A stretch of 64,000 nt of DNA from contig NC_066337.1 in NCBI RefSeq assembly GCF_022539315.1, forward strand, positions 6,044,861 to 6,108,860. The letters run 5' to 3'. The translations under genes and the position numbers were made by a program. Position 1 is the stretch's first letter; every line of letters begins with the position of its first letter. Origin of the DNA: Serinus canaria. Lineage: Eukaryota; Chordata; Aves; Passeriformes; Fringillidae. Positions 21,255 to 33,420 of the stretch are shown one piece after another. The notes beneath the pieces are model-generated. The model was not told the DNA's origin and did no database searches. It saw nothing but the letters and a program-made list of their open reading frames with translations.

Positions 21255-21480
21255 TTTAATGTATGTGCTGGAGTGACTCCTCAAATGAATCTTAATCACA
21301 TGGGCTAATTAGAGGCTGTGTTTGTTAATCAGATGTGAATAGGAGGCTGATTTCTCCATTTAGAGAAACGTCTGCTGCAGAACCTCTTGGCAGATGGGCC
21401 AATGTTTGCTCCCCCCAGCCTAAGTGGGCATTTTAGCAGGTTGCAAACATCATTTCAGAGCTAATTAGGGACAAGTGAAC
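21255..21480. other. candidate conserved noncoding element with paired CTAATTAG
   Basis: Two perfect palindromic homeobox sites, CTAATTAG, lie at 21305-21312 and 21461-21468. Between and around them are ATCTTAATCACATG and GTTAATCAGATG. The stretch is repeat-free and flanked by G+C-rich DNA. Enhancer function is inferred. Confidence 0.35.
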
Positions 21481-22144
21481 ACAGCATCCCGGTGTCCACC
21501 CCAGGGCCCAGACCCTCTCCTGTGGTGGGGGGCAGGGAGGTGTTGAGTGCTGGAATCTGCCTTTGGAATTCCTGGCAACTCCTTGGGGTCCTGGATGCAC
21601 AGGACCGCTCAGAACTCTCTCCCCCACAAAATAAATCAGGGTGGGATTCACTTGCAGGCTTTACAGGCAACAATCACTGCAAATTGCATGTCTTGGTGCA
21701 GCTCCAGGAGCTCCCAGGGCATTCAGAATGCAGGAGGGAACTTCCAAGCACTGCAGCAGGGCAGGACCCTTGGAGGAACCAGGAGGTTTTCCTGAAACCC
21801 TTCAGTGTCACCCTAAATGAGGCCATAAAATGTAAGTGCTTTTTAAAGGCAGTCCTGCCCAGTGGGGCCTGCTCTGGCAGAGCTCCCTGGTGATTTAAAG
21901 GTTCTCCTTCCTCGTGGCTCCTGCAAAAACTCCAGCAAAGGGAGCCTGGCTGCTGTGAAAAATACCCCTGCCTGTAAATCCAGGGGAAAAGCTATGTATA
22001 GATATATAAATATACCTATGTATAAAATAAATCGATATAAAAATGTGATACACATCTATAACCCAGAGCCATAAAGCTGAGAGCCTGGGAAGCACTGTCA
22101 GGGGAAGAGCAAAGCTGGATTTTTGCTAGGGGATGTAAAGGTGC

Positions 22145-22165
22145 CTGCTGCTGCTGCTGCTGCTG
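22145..22165. repeat. (CTG)7 microsatellite
   Basis: Seven uninterrupted CTG triplets, not in any supported coding frame. Confidence 0.95.
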
Positions 22166-22465
22166 GGATGTTTTTCCATGGTGTTTCTTGCAGTATTTAC
22201 TCTTTTTTTGGAGGTTCACACCGGCTGCTTTGAACAAGGGAAAATCCCACGGCACTGAAGTGGCTCATTTGTCATCCAGCTGCTCTTTGGGATTTTTTTT
22301 TGTTCTTTTGTTGTTTTATTTTGTTTTCATTCTTTCTGTTACATCATTTGGGTCTCCCTTGCTGGTTCCCAGCATTTCCTCAGGTTTTTCTTTTCCAACT
22401 TGTCTCCTGGGAGGGATGGTGCTGTGGGATGGCACCTGGGGCTGGGGTTGTTCTTGTCCTTTTGT

Positions 22466-22483
22466 CCCCCCCCCCCCCCCCCC
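22466..22483. repeat. C18 homopolymer
   Basis: Eighteen uninterrupted C. Its complement is a G18 run able to form quadruplexes. Length calls here are prone to sequencing error. Confidence 0.9.
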
Positions 22484-24758
22484 GTGCCTCCTTCCACTGC
22501 TTGACTTCCTTGGATTGAAGCACAATCCAAGGGCCGGACCTGGAATGGGAAATTCCAATCCTGGTAAGAGCATTTCTTGGTTTAACCCAATTTCTGTTCA
22601 ATGTTCCTCTGCTCTTTGTCAGGACAGCCCCAGCTCCTGCATCTGCCCCAGCCAAACCCCAAGCTCCTGCCCTGCTGGGCCTTGGGGATGTTTTTTTCCC
22701 CACAAACAAGAGCAGCTCAGCCCTGCAGGGCACAGGGCAATGCCCCTCCTGCCTTTCTGCTGATAACATGGCTCTTTCTCACAGGAAGCAATTTGGGAAT
22801 TGCACAGATCATTTCATTTCCTTGCTGTTTTGTCCAGGCCCTGCTCTGCTCATCTCTCTCACAAATGCCCCTCTGTAGAGAAAACATAATAGAAAGGAGC
22901 CTGGGGAGAAAAGCAGAATATTCAGTGATTCAGGGGTCCTCAGGGACCAGTTCTGCTTTTACTGCAGAGTCACCACCAGGAAAAACTGTAAATCACTTCT
23001 CTGCCTTCCTCTCGATGCCTTGCTATTTAAAAATGTAATTAGATCTGCATGTTCCTTGGTTTTAATTTTCATTATGTGTCTGGAGCTGTGTTGTTAAGGT
23101 TGTTTGATGTTGGCTCCTAAGTGAAAATAACTCTGCTCCATCCTGAATATCCCTGCACTGCTTCCACTTTGGATAGGGGAAATGTATTGTTTTAAAGATA
23201 ATAACCACCAAATTAAAACTTTTGAAGAGATTTAATTCATATTTTCCAGAGGGTTTCTGGCTGGACCAGAGGCTGCTGTTCTCTGCAGAGTCTGATAACA
23301 GCCACACTTCCAGGCAAAATTCCCTGTGCTCTCCTTGGCTTTTTGTTTGGATGTGTCAGTGGAGATCTCAGGGGCTGGGGACAGGGATTGATGCTGGAAC
23401 TTTCAGTGAGACAGACAGGAGCCAAACTGTGGCTGTGCCATCCCTGGAAAGGGCCAGGGACAAAGGTCCCAGCTGGCACTGGGAGTGTGGATGAAACACC
23501 TTCCAGAAAGGCTCCATGTCTGCACACCCAGGAAATGCAGAGCTGCTGTGCTCCCTGAGCCCTGGCTGTGCTGAAAATTTGCTTGTTTGGATGCAGGGAG
23601 TGCAGGCACTCAGCAAAGTGCTCTGGGATTTGCCCCTGGAATATTCAGGAATTGGGAGCTCCTTGGGAAAATCCAGTTCTGAGCGTGTGGCTCTCAGAAA
23701 AAGGTGTCAGGGAATCACTGCAAAATAACCTCAGTGAAGAATGAAATAGAAATAAGAAATAAACCCTGCAGGCCTGCCAGGGGAATGCTGTGTGCCCTCC
23801 AGGCCCAGCTCCCAGTCTGGCCCAGCAGCACACCCAGCTTATCCAGCAGGGAATCCTTATTCCTGGCATGGGAGCTGTCCCTGCCCTGCAGCTCCTGGAG
23901 TTTCCCCTGCAGCACCTCCCTGATTCCCAGCCTATTCACAACTTCATTTAATGAGCTTATTCCAAGATCACCCAAGCAAGGTAAAAATTGCTTTGCTCAC
24001 TTGGGAGACCCCGAGGAACCTGAGGTGGTTCTGCTCAAAAAGGGGGTTTTATCCTGGCTCTAGCAGGAGGTTTTTGCTCTAAACCAGGAGGGAATGGAGG
24101 AGCTGTGAATGCCCTGCTCCCTCTGGGCTGTTTGTGCTGCTGGCAGTGGTGCAGGGCTTGCTTTGCTTTGGTTTGTTTGGTTGGGTTTGCTTTGTTTCGC
24201 TCTGTTTGTTGGTTTATTTTTTCTCTAAACACACACAGTGAGAGGGCAGCAGATATCCAGGGGGATGGGTGTGAGCTGTGAGCTCTCTGCTCCCTCTGTT
24301 TTCTGGGCAAGGACTGGGAACGTGGGCAGGCACTGGGGGCTCTCAGCACCAGACCCACTCACCAGCAGGGAACAGAATCCAGGATCCTGGGTGGGCTTTC
24401 TGCAGAATTCCAATTTGGGACCATTTTAGGCACCAACAACTTCTCCACGGCCAAGCTGTGCCTTGGAGAGGCCACAGCAAAGCTCCTTTCTCATGTCCAG
24501 GGTCCAGCCTCATTCTCTGCCTGATTATTTGGGTGCCAACCCTTCTGTTTCCCCCAGAGCTCTGCCTTGCCCAGAGAGCTCTCTTAACCACACACATTTC
24601 AATGTTTTCCTCTGCTGCTGTCTCAAATCTCTTCTTCACTCTGTGATGCTCTTATGGGTGAAGTTTTCCCATAATCCTTACAGGTTCCACAGCATGGGGA
24701 CTCCTCTGAGTTGTCCTGGGGCTGTCAAAGGTGCCCCCCTTGCCCCCTTTACAGAGAA

Positions 24759-24870
24759 TCATACAAAGACCTTTTCCTCCTCATATAAAGATCTTTTCCT
24801 CCTCATACAAAGATCTTTTCCTCCTCATATAAAGAACTTTTCCTCCTCTTATAAAGAACTTTTCCTCCTC
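24759..24870. repeat. 22-bp tandem repeat, 5 copies
   Basis: Exact 22-bp spacing at 24759, 24781, 24803, 24825 and 24847. The unit reads TCATAYAAAGAYCTTTTCC then TCC. Variants are CATACAAAGATC, CATATAAAGATC and TATAAAGAACT. Confidence 0.95.
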
Positions 24871-25490
24871 AAAACCCACGGCCTAGCAAACAGAATTGAG
24901 AGTTCCACCAGGCATCCATGCCCAAACCCAATTTTTTTGACCCATTTCCAGCGTGCCTTTGTTTCAGTTCCCCAAGCCCTGCCTGGCTGCTCCAGTGTAT
25001 CAGCCCCATCTCAGCTGCAGTGGATGCTGGCCAAGGCCTTATCATTTCATTTTGCTAACATCCCTCATTCCTAATTCATGAGCCAGCTCTCTGCCAAATT
25101 GAATTGGTGCAGCCCAGTAAACAAAGGGCCTCACCCCAGTTCCCTGGGCTGGACCAGCCTGGCTGGGAGCAGGCAGGGCTGGGGAAAGGGCTCAGCCCCC
25201 ACGGGGGCCCAGCCTGGAATTTGCAGCTGGTGGGATGGTTTTAAATGGCATTAATTACCTGCCAAGCCTTCTGCAGGGAAATGGGGGAGCTCTGTGTGCA
25301 GTGACTCACACAGGTGAATCCACCTTTCTTCTTGAGAAAGGGGGTGCATTGCACAGCCTGGCCCAGAGGGGCTGAGCAGAGCCAGGGGTGGTGGAGGTGA
25401 AAGAGAATCTCAGAGCTCCCCTGAGCTCACCCCTGTCCAGCTGTGCTCCCTCCACAGCAGTTTAAAACCATTTCTCCTCCCTCCCCAACA

Positions 25491-25733
25491 TTTCCCACCC
25501 CTCCCGTGCCCAGCCTCTCCCTGTCCCTCTGTTTATTGGCATTTTCTCCCTTTTCCCACCCCTCTCCTGCTCAGCCTTTCCCTGTCCCTCTGTTTATTGG
25601 CATTTTCTCCCTTTTCCCACCCCTCCCGTGCCCAGCCTTTCCCTGTCCCTCTGTTTATTGGCATTTTCTCCCTTTTCCCACCCCTCCCGTGCCCAGCCTT
25701 TCCCTGTCCCTATGTTTATTGGCATTTTCTCCC
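25491..25733. repeat. 60/61-bp minisatellite, 4 copies
   Basis: The unit has TTTTCCCACCCCTCCCGTG, CCCAGCCTTTCCCTGTCCC and TCTGTTTATTGGCATTTTC blocks. The copies differ at only a few sites: CTCTCCTGCTC in copy 2 and a C-to-A change (CCCTATG) in copy 4. The flanks are unrelated. Confidence 0.95.
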
Positions 25734-26575
25734 GTGGGAGCAGCCTGGAGGTGGCTCAGCTCCCTGGCTGGGATGGGAGCAGCTCCACTGCCCTCCTGAT
25801 TTACACCTGGCAGCAGGGCTGCCTCCAAGCCTGCTGCTGATGAATCTGGCACCTCCAAATTCATTTTTCCTCCCATTTCTGTCAAAAACCTGAGCGGCTC
25901 CCATCCTCTAAGTGTTGATTATAGAGGAAAAGAGAGAGAGAGAAATTCCTGTCACTCCTCTGCATCCAAACACAGCATCCAGGGAGACAAAGTCTAATTT
26001 TAGAGTGCATCAGAGACAGCAGCATCTGAGGAAACTCATCTCTGTCTCTGCAGCCCTGCCCCCGGGAAGGCTGCCTGTACCTGCAGCAGCTGATAATAAA
26101 TAACTCTGCAAGGTGGAAACCAAAATAAGCAAGAGAGCCTTTTCCTCTGTGCCCAGCTTGCTCCCAGTCCCACTGGGGGCTGCTGGTTGGAGGCTGGGCT
26201 CAGTGGGTGCTCTTGAGGGGATGTTTAAAGAAGGAAAATGCCTGTGTTGCCTGCAATACAAAGGGCAGGGTTTGATGGCACGTCCCCGTGGCAGATCAGC
26301 ATCACAAATCCTGCTCCCCTCTGAAATTTATCTCTTCTACATTTTCCTCTCCCTTTGAGGCTTTCATTTCAAAGCCTTGTGGGGGGAGAAAATAATCCTG
26401 ACAATGGAGAAGAGATATTGAGCCTTCCCAAATACCTGAAAACAAGGTTTTCCTTCTGGGATTTGCTCACTATTATAAATACACACATTTGTGGCTGAGC
26501 TGTTGAGACAAGAGGAGAGTTTTGACCCAGTGAGGCAGTGGTGTCACTGTGCAGGGGGGAATAAATCCTTGGAGG
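25734..26575. other. non-genic unique DNA
   Basis: No gene or array of note. A short GA repeat (AAAAGAGAGAGAGAGAAA) lies near 25929-25946. Confidence 0.4.
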
Positions 26576-26766
26576 AAAATCCAGATGAGCTGAAAATCCA
26601 GGAGAGCTGAAAACCCAGGGGCATCCCAGGTGGGCTGGAAATCCAGGGGCTGGAAATCCAGGGGCATCTTAGGAGGGCTGGAAATCCAGGAGAGCTGAAA
26701 ACCCAGGGGCATCCCAGGAGGGCTGGAAATCCAGGGGCTGGAAATCCAGGGGCTGAAAACCCAGGC
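26576..26766. repeat. composite short tandem repeat (CTGGAAATCCAGG family)
   Basis: Variants of GCTGGAAATCCAGGGG and GCTGAAAACCCAGGGG are interspersed with CATCCCAGGAGGG. A larger unit of about 70-100 bp has been duplicated, so CAGGAGAGCTGAAAACCC appears twice. Confidence 0.9.
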
Positions 26767-26842
26767 AGAGCAAGGGACTCTTTTTGTGGTGGAAGGCACA
26801 AACCTGGTGCTCAGGAGTGGGAAAACAGCTGGGAAAGAACTG

Positions 26843-27056
26843 GGGTCAGGGTTTGCCCAGGGAACAGCTGGGGCACAGCTGGGTCAGGGTTTGCCCAGGG
26901 AACAGCTGGGGCACAGCTGGGTCAGGGTTTGCCCAGGGAACAGCTGGGGCACAGCTGGGTCAGGGTTTGCCCAGGGAACAGCTGGGGCACAGCTGGGTCA
27001 GGGTTTGCCCAGGGAACAGCTGGGGCACAGCTGGGTCAGGGTTTGCCCAGGGAACA
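26843..27056. repeat. 38-bp minisatellite, 5.6 copies
   Basis: Exact 38-bp period with units starting at 26843, 26881, 26919, 26957, 26995 and 27033. The unit is GGGTCAGGGTTTGCCCAGGG followed by AACAGCTGGGGCACAGCT. Copies are essentially identical, so the array is young. G runs (GGG-TCA-GGG, TGGGG) give quadruplex potential on the plus strand. Confidence 0.97.
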
Positions 27057-30000
27057 GGAGCAGCCTGGGCTGATCTGTGGCCACACTCCTGGCAGGAGGA
27101 TGCTGCACAGTCCCCCTGGTGCCTGCCAGCCCCTGCCATCCCCCCCGGGTGTCTCTGGTGTCCCCAGGGGCCGTGCAGAGCTCGGTGACACGGGAACAGT
27201 GACAGGCTGTCAGCCAAGCCCCGGTGTCACAGCCAATTCCACCTTCAGGAGGAGGATGTGTGAGGCATGATGGCTAATTTGGAGCAGAAATGGATTATTG
27301 TCTGTGTCATCATCCCTCTGGATGGCACTTGAAGAAGATGACATTGGAGTGAGGCTTGCTCTCAAAATAAGCAGGAGTAATTCCCATTTTTGGACATTGG
27401 AATAAATCTGTTTCTTTAAAGGACTCTGGCTGGGCAGAGCTGCTGCTCTGCTTCCCTCTGGCTGCTCCAGGGACTCCTGGGACTCTCAGAGCCCTCCCTG
27501 CAAGGAGCTCCATCATCTCAGTCACTGCTGGAGCCCCTGGGCTTGCTGAACTCCTGCTCCCAGCAAGCTGCCAGGTTGATTTTCCATCAGGAGCCCTGAG
27601 GATGCTGTGAGTCCATAAACACCTCTGCTGCTCCAGCTCCACGCTGGATGGACACACATCAAACACAGCCCCTCTCCCCTGGCCAGGAATTCTCCCTTTC
27701 CTTTCAGTCCAGGGACACCATTAAACATCCTTCCACCATCCCAAACCCCATCCAACCTGCCTTGGACACGTCCAGGGCTGGGAGAATTCCCATGCTGGGC
27801 TTCGGCAGCTGCCCTGAGCCAGCCCTGCTTTTCCTGCCTTTTGTGAAACAAAGCACAGAGAGCAGGACAGGGGCAGGCTGCTGGGAATGCCTCTGGGAGA
27901 GGCTGTCACAGCCTGTCCTCAGGCTCTCTCCTCCTGGAGAACCTGTTCCAGGGCACTGCTGGAACATCTCAGCCTGCTGCTTTAAAGGGTCTTTCAATAT
28001 TTTGGGGAATGAAGGAAAAAAAATGCCCCTGGCAAGTCCAAGGGAGTTCTGCTGAGCATCCAGAACCAGAAGAAAATGTATTTTTTCATTTTCCATCTCC
28101 CCAAAGAGCAGGGCTGGGGGCTGGTGGGAGCTGCTGGTGACTGCAGGATCCCAAGGGTGTGAGTACAATTTGTCTCCATTGTGAACTCTCCAGTTTAGAA
28201 ATAATCACTTTGTTTAACTCCAGCTCTGCCCCTTTGGCTCTGCATTTAAAAACCCTCCAGAATATCTCTGGAGCTTCAGATCCACCAGTCCCCTGCAGAA
28301 GAAAGGCACAGAATGGGGTCAAACAGACCCAAAATCTTTGCTGGTGCTGCTGAAATCTGCATTTTCCATCAGCCCAGCAGCAGCAGCACTGGGGTAGTTA
28401 AGCTGCAGCCATTAATTGAATTAACAGCCCTGTGTAATGCTCTGTCTGCTTTTAGGAACACCAGGTCTCATCCTGGTGGTTTCTGCAGCATTGATTTGCT
28501 CTCAGGAGCAGCAGGGGCTTTGCCACGTGGCTCTGTGAGAGCTGCCCCAGACATTTCCAACAGAGGAAATCAGAGAAACTTCTGCAGCCTCGAGAAAAGA
28601 CACCAGTTATTCCTGCTGCAGACCTCAGTCTGCCTTCCCCTTCCACGGGGGCAATAAACACATCATTTCCTGATTAATCCCGTGCCTCTGGCTGCTGGCT
28701 GAGTGCTCTGTGGCTTTCCTCCCTCCCTTCCCAGTTTGCTCACTTGCCTCTGAGTGAGAGCTGCTCCCAGCTCGTGTGCTCCAGCCACCCAGCCCACAAA
28801 AGCCCTCTGGAGCTCAGCTGAAACCTTCAGGTTGTTGGGGAAAGGAAAAAAAACCCAGATAAACGCCTGCCCTTCAGTTTTAGGGCAGCCAGTGCAGGCT
28901 GGTCCAGCAGGAGATGGAGCCAAACTGGGTTTTCTCAGCTTTGTGCTGTGCCTGCCCCTCCTTCCCCTGCTGCTGGAGAAATCTGTTCAAAACCTCAGCC
29001 CCAGCTGCTTTAGGAACCTGCAGTGCTGCTCAGAGCCTCATTCCCTGCCTCTGTCACTCACTGCCCATCTGGGAAGGCAGATTTTGTTGTCAGAGAGAAT
29101 CAAGGAGTGCAGAAAGAAAACATTAAAAATATATCTCCAGCTCATGGCATGCTGTCCATGGCCTGCATGAGAGATAAATTGAGCTGTTCTCTCTCTCTGC
29201 CTCGCTCTCTCTTGCCCATGCCTCGCTGCTTTTCTCTCCCTCTCAGTTTTTCCCCTTTCATATCCAATTTACTTGCTCAAAGGGGCTTGTCCAAGCTGAG
29301 TTACAGAATCTCAATTGCCCCAGGGCTCCCAGGTGTTTGCAGCCTGGCAGCTCTGCAGTGTTTTCTGCTCCACTTGCCCAGGGCTGCAAACCCTTGGTCC
29401 AGCCTGTTAGGCCTTATCAGAGCAGAGCAATCTCCCCAAACATTCATTTAATCCAATATTTATTTCGTTGCCCCTATTTTTCTGCTCTTCTGAACCTTGG
29501 ATAGCAGGAGGGCTGACAGGAAACCTGTGCATTCTGCCTGTAGCTGTATTTATTCCAGGTTTTGGGGTTGTCTGGGGCTTTCTCACACCTTCAAGTGCCC
29601 ACCAGTGCCAGGTTCAGCAGAGAGTTGAAAGAAATTTAAGATTTCCTCTGCTAAAGATCAAAGCTGCCACCAGAGCAGGCTCACCGGGCCAAGTGGAGAG
29701 TTTTAATCCCTAGGATTGATGAATCCAAACCCAAAACTGCCTGGAATTATGGGAAGGAGGGGCAATCAGAGCAGCACAGAAACAGGTGCAGAGCAGGAGC
29801 TGCCTTGTGCCACCCTCATCCAGTTGGGAGCTCGGAGTTTTTGTTTGAACTGAGCAAAGCAAACACTCTCAACCCAGGGAGGAAAATGCCAGGAGACTCC
29901 TAAAGCCAGCAGTGTTTGCAGGGATCATTTGAACTGGCACTGGACAGTGGGGCATTTCCTGCCCGTGCTCCAGGCAGCAGGAAAAATCCATCCCCAAGTC

Positions 30001-30237
30001 CAAAAACATGGAAGGAAAATCTGGATTTTGGTAAGCAGGGCATGAAACCAAAGAGTGAGTGTGAACAGAGCTGGAACCAGCAGGGAGATCCAGAGTGAGC
30101 TTTTCCTTCCCACCCGTGGCTGCAGTGTGCTTGTGCTTCTTCCCCAAGAATTTACTGATTCTGGGAGACACAGTGATCCTGCAGCCACAGGCTTGACCTG
30201 GACACTCCCACATCTCCTAAAAATTAACAGGAGCTGA
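27057..30237. other. non-genic unique DNA
   Basis: No gene is supported. A CT-rich stretch (TTCTCTCTCTCTGCCTCGC) lies near 29190-29245. Frames on both strands are short and overlapping. Confidence 0.4.
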
Positions 30238-30282
30238 TATTAAATATTCCCCTTCTCTGCTATTAAATGTTCCCCTTCTCTG
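30238..30282. repeat. two-copy 23-bp tandem duplication
   Basis: TATTAAATATTCCCC then TTCTCTGC is repeated once, with AT-to-GT as the only clear change. Confidence 0.9.
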
Positions 30283-30439
30283 ATCTGCCAGTAGCAGAAC
30301 TAACAGTGGCTTGGGCAGAACTTTGGGCTCCAGATCCCAAACCACCCCAGCCAGGCTGCCCAGAGGAATTTCTCCCTGTCTCTCCTTTCTGTTTGAACTC
30401 CCCAAGGCTCATTAACCACGAGCCTGCACCTTGTTACCA

Positions 30440-30655
30440 CATCAATCCCACCGAGTTATTTTTCTGCTGCAGTTATGCTTCAATTTGGAGTATTAATTTC
30501 CTTTAACTCTTGCCCTATTAATCACTTTAACAATCAAATTAAGACAATTATTCTAATGAGTTAATGGATTAGAGGGAGCAGACGATGCACATTCATAACC
30601 GCTCGTGCCAGGGCACTTTTACCAACGTCAATAAAATATGAGCTCATAAAGGAGC
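30440..30655. other. candidate conserved noncoding element, ATTA-rich
   Basis: This is the densest cluster of homeobox-type words in the window: GGAGTATTAATTTCC, CCCTATTAATCAC, AAGACAATTATTC, CTAATGAGTTAATGG and GGATTAGAGG. It is followed by an unusual CATTCATAACCGCTCG word and ACCAACGTCAATAAA (CRE-like). The stretch has no repeats or open frame. Regulatory function is inference. Confidence 0.35.
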
Positions 30656-31689
30656 TCCTGTAGGGCTGAGGGAAGGGCTGGCAGAGCTCTCTGTCTGACT
30701 GATTTAAACCCTCTGCCTGAGCTCTCAGGGAGCTTTGATGTGCTCTGGGCCCATTCAAATCAAGAGCCAGGCCCTGAGAGGCAGAGCTGTTATTTTTTCC
30801 TGGTTGCTGATGCTGCCTGGCAAGGTGTTCTCCTTCCCAGCTCCTCCAGCCTGGCTGCTCTGGGTCTGTCCTGGCAGTGGAGCTTTCCTCCCCACCTTTT
30901 GGCACGTGTGCTCTGCTCTGGGAAGTCCCAGCAGCCCTGCAGTGGTTCACAGCTCTCTGCTCCCCAGGTGGGAGTTCTGGCCTGGGGAATTCAGGAATTC
31001 ACCTTTCCTGTTTCCCTGATTCCAAACAGGGTTTCTGGTGGGACTAATCTGGCATTTCCAGGAGATGGACAGAGGAAGAGTGGAGGCACCAAACCCAACC
31101 TGGGCAAGAGTTCCTGGATGTGTTTTTATCCCATGGCTCAAGGGATAAAGTGACCAAAGTGTGCAGAGGGGCCTGGCTGGAGTGCAGGGGTCAGGGCAGG
31201 CATCTGTCACCCAGGGCTGCCAGCAAACACCTCCAGCGCTGGCACCCCAGCAGAAATCCCTGGCACCATCAGGGCACAGCAGGGCTCACTCTGTTCCCCC
31301 ACAGCAGGGCTCCAGCCTGATCCAGCCCCTAGGACACGGGATGGGCTCTGCTGGAAATTCAGAGTTTGGCCCCTTCCACAAAACCATAAATAAATCACTT
31401 TCAGATTCCAGAGAGTTAAGGCTGAGCCCTCTGCCAATGCAGAGCTCAGGGATTTTAGAGTAACTGCTGAGCCCAGTAATAAATTTTAGAGGGAGAAGTC
31501 GCTGACCTTTGGAACAAAATTCAACTCCTACATCTGTTGAATTCCTTTCCAAGGTTTTCTGTGCCTAGAAAGTCTGCAGAATGGAAAAGTTTAACTCAGA
31601 GAAGAGTTTTGTTCAGCAGAGCAGGTGATGGAGCTGATGAGCAGCTGCCCCTCCTGCAGACAGAGACTGGCGTGCAGGAAGCAGCTCTG
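30656..31689. other. non-genic unique DNA
   Basis: No gene or repeat is supported. G+C-rich in the first half, with short frames on both strands. Confidence 0.4.
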
Positions 31690-31765
31690 GAAATAAACAA
31701 GGAGAAACAAGAGAAACATGGAGAAATAAGGAGAAATGAGGAGAAAAGAGGAGAAACGAGGAGAC
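31690..31765. repeat. purine-only GAGAAA-type tract
   Basis: Degenerate GGAGAAAYRA repeats (AGGAGAAATGAGG, AGGAGAAACGAGG) make a strand-asymmetric, nearly all-purine tract. A triplex (H-DNA) form is possible. Confidence 0.85.
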
Positions 31766-33420
31766 ATTTATCCAGAAGTCCTTCAAAATAGCAGCAGCTT
31801 CTCCTTGTGTTGTTCCAGGCTGCAGGCACACTGCTGACCCGTGCAGGCCAGCTCATAAAAATAAACTTGTGGTCTGAAGAAGTGCCAAATCTCCCTCGCA
31901 GTCTGCCCCAGCAGAGACCTTGGCTGTTGTGCTTGCAGACACATGCATACATCACTGCCTGTCCTTTCACCAGGGCTGCAGGGGCTCCTTGTCAGTCCCT
32001 CATTTGGTGCCATTTGCACAAAAACACCAGGTTCAGGCTATGAGTGAGACAAGAACATTTCCCCCCCTCTCTCTGTGTTCTTTTCATTGGTGCCTTTCCA
32101 AGGGGAGCTCCCAGGCCGAGTCCTGCTCATCTGGAACACATCAGGCTGCTGAGGAACAGCTGCCCAGCAAGGCCCTGCTGGAGTCACTCATTCACAGAAA
32201 TGCCTCCCAAGGGCCCTCCTGGCTCAGCACCATCCCCTGGAGCTCATCCCACACCACCCTGGACATGGAATTAGGGGCCAGGAAACAAGGAGCTCCTCTG
32301 CCTTCATTTTACAGGCTCAGCCTGAGCTCTTAATACCAAGTTTAGCTTTTAGGGTAGCTCAGATCCTTTGGAAAGAGCCCACCTGTGATGCAAAGAATAA
32401 TTTTATATTTGTGGCGGAGGGGAGAGGAAAAGAAAGAAAACCAAACAAAAGTCAGGCTTGTTAAGATTCCTGCTTCTCACAGCTTTTACAGGAGATCATT
32501 TACACTCGGCCAGGAGAAGATTTTGGGGTCTAAAGAATAAAGGGCAGCTTTAGGGTGCATTAGTGCCCCTTGCAAAGCACTGTGGAAAGGCTGGTGCCCC
32601 TGATGGAGTCAGGTATTGATCCAGAGCTGACACACAACAGCCTCGCTGTCCTTGCATTAGGGGACAGCTGCTGAGTTTTGGTTGTGAATCCTCCCTCTGA
32701 GCCAGTTTAGGATTTGTCTGCTTCTAGCAAAATCACTGGGAAAAAAAAAAAGAAAGAAAGAAAAGCACAGCCTGACTAAGCAAATGTTCTCCCTGCTGTG
32801 ATGGCAGCATCCACAACAAATTCGGAGGAAAAATACAATAATCACAAGCAAAGCAAACTCCAGGGTCTCTGCAAAAACTGTTTTCTAATAAAACATCATC
32901 CCCCCAGGAAATTAATTTGTATGCTTAATTGGTTCAGAGAAATAATCTGCAGCACAATCCCTTAAGGACTTTGCCTTAATCTTCCTTTATTTCCCCTGCT
33001 TGCTGCTGGGACCTGGAGCGGCTCCTGCTGGGCTTGGGGATCCACGTGTGGCAGCACCCCCGGTTCTCTGGGGTCAGACTGGCCCTGCTCAGCCTGGGGG
33101 ATCGCTGTGCAGTTTGTCCCTTGCAGGGGACAGAGGAATCCCTCGTTCCTGGCCCTGCTCCATCCCCTGCAGGAGCTGGCGCTGGCTCAGCCCTCCCTGC
33201 AGGGCCAGCCCAGGTCTGTCAGAGCCCTGCTGCCAGCTGGCAGCACTTCCAAGCTCCCGTGCCCTTCTCCCACGTGCCAGGATGTGTCAGACTGCTGATG
33301 GGATCATCCCAGGCACAGCTGACAGGGAATGCCAGGCTGCCACCAGCAGGGATCCTTTGCTCAGAGATCAGAACCCTCCTGACAGCGGCTGCAGCCCCCT
33401 CAGCTGGGCCCCCCATGGAT
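31766..33420. other. non-genic unique DNA
   Basis: No gene is supported. An A-rich tract with AAAGAAAGAAAGAAAAG lies at about 32738-32766. The first 100 bases after 33000 are C/G-rich without CpG clustering. Confidence 0.4.

Larger units (their letters stand above)
21481..24758. other. non-genic unique DNA
   Basis: No gene is supported. An AT-rich patch lies at 21995-22060 and a TTTG-rich low-complexity patch at 24158-24225. Near 23418-23460 a GGCTGTGCCATCCCTGG-like string faintly recalls CR1 but is too short to call. Confidence 0.4.

Noticed and set aside
23418..23465. CR1-like words (CTGTGGCTGTGCCATCC)
   Set aside because: Match too short and interrupted to separate from the CAG/TGG-rich background.
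26843..27056. Possible CRISPR-like regular repeats
   Set aside because: Units are contiguous and identical, with no unique spacers, and the DNA is vertebrate-like. The same reasoning excludes the 29-, 33- and 37-bp arrays.
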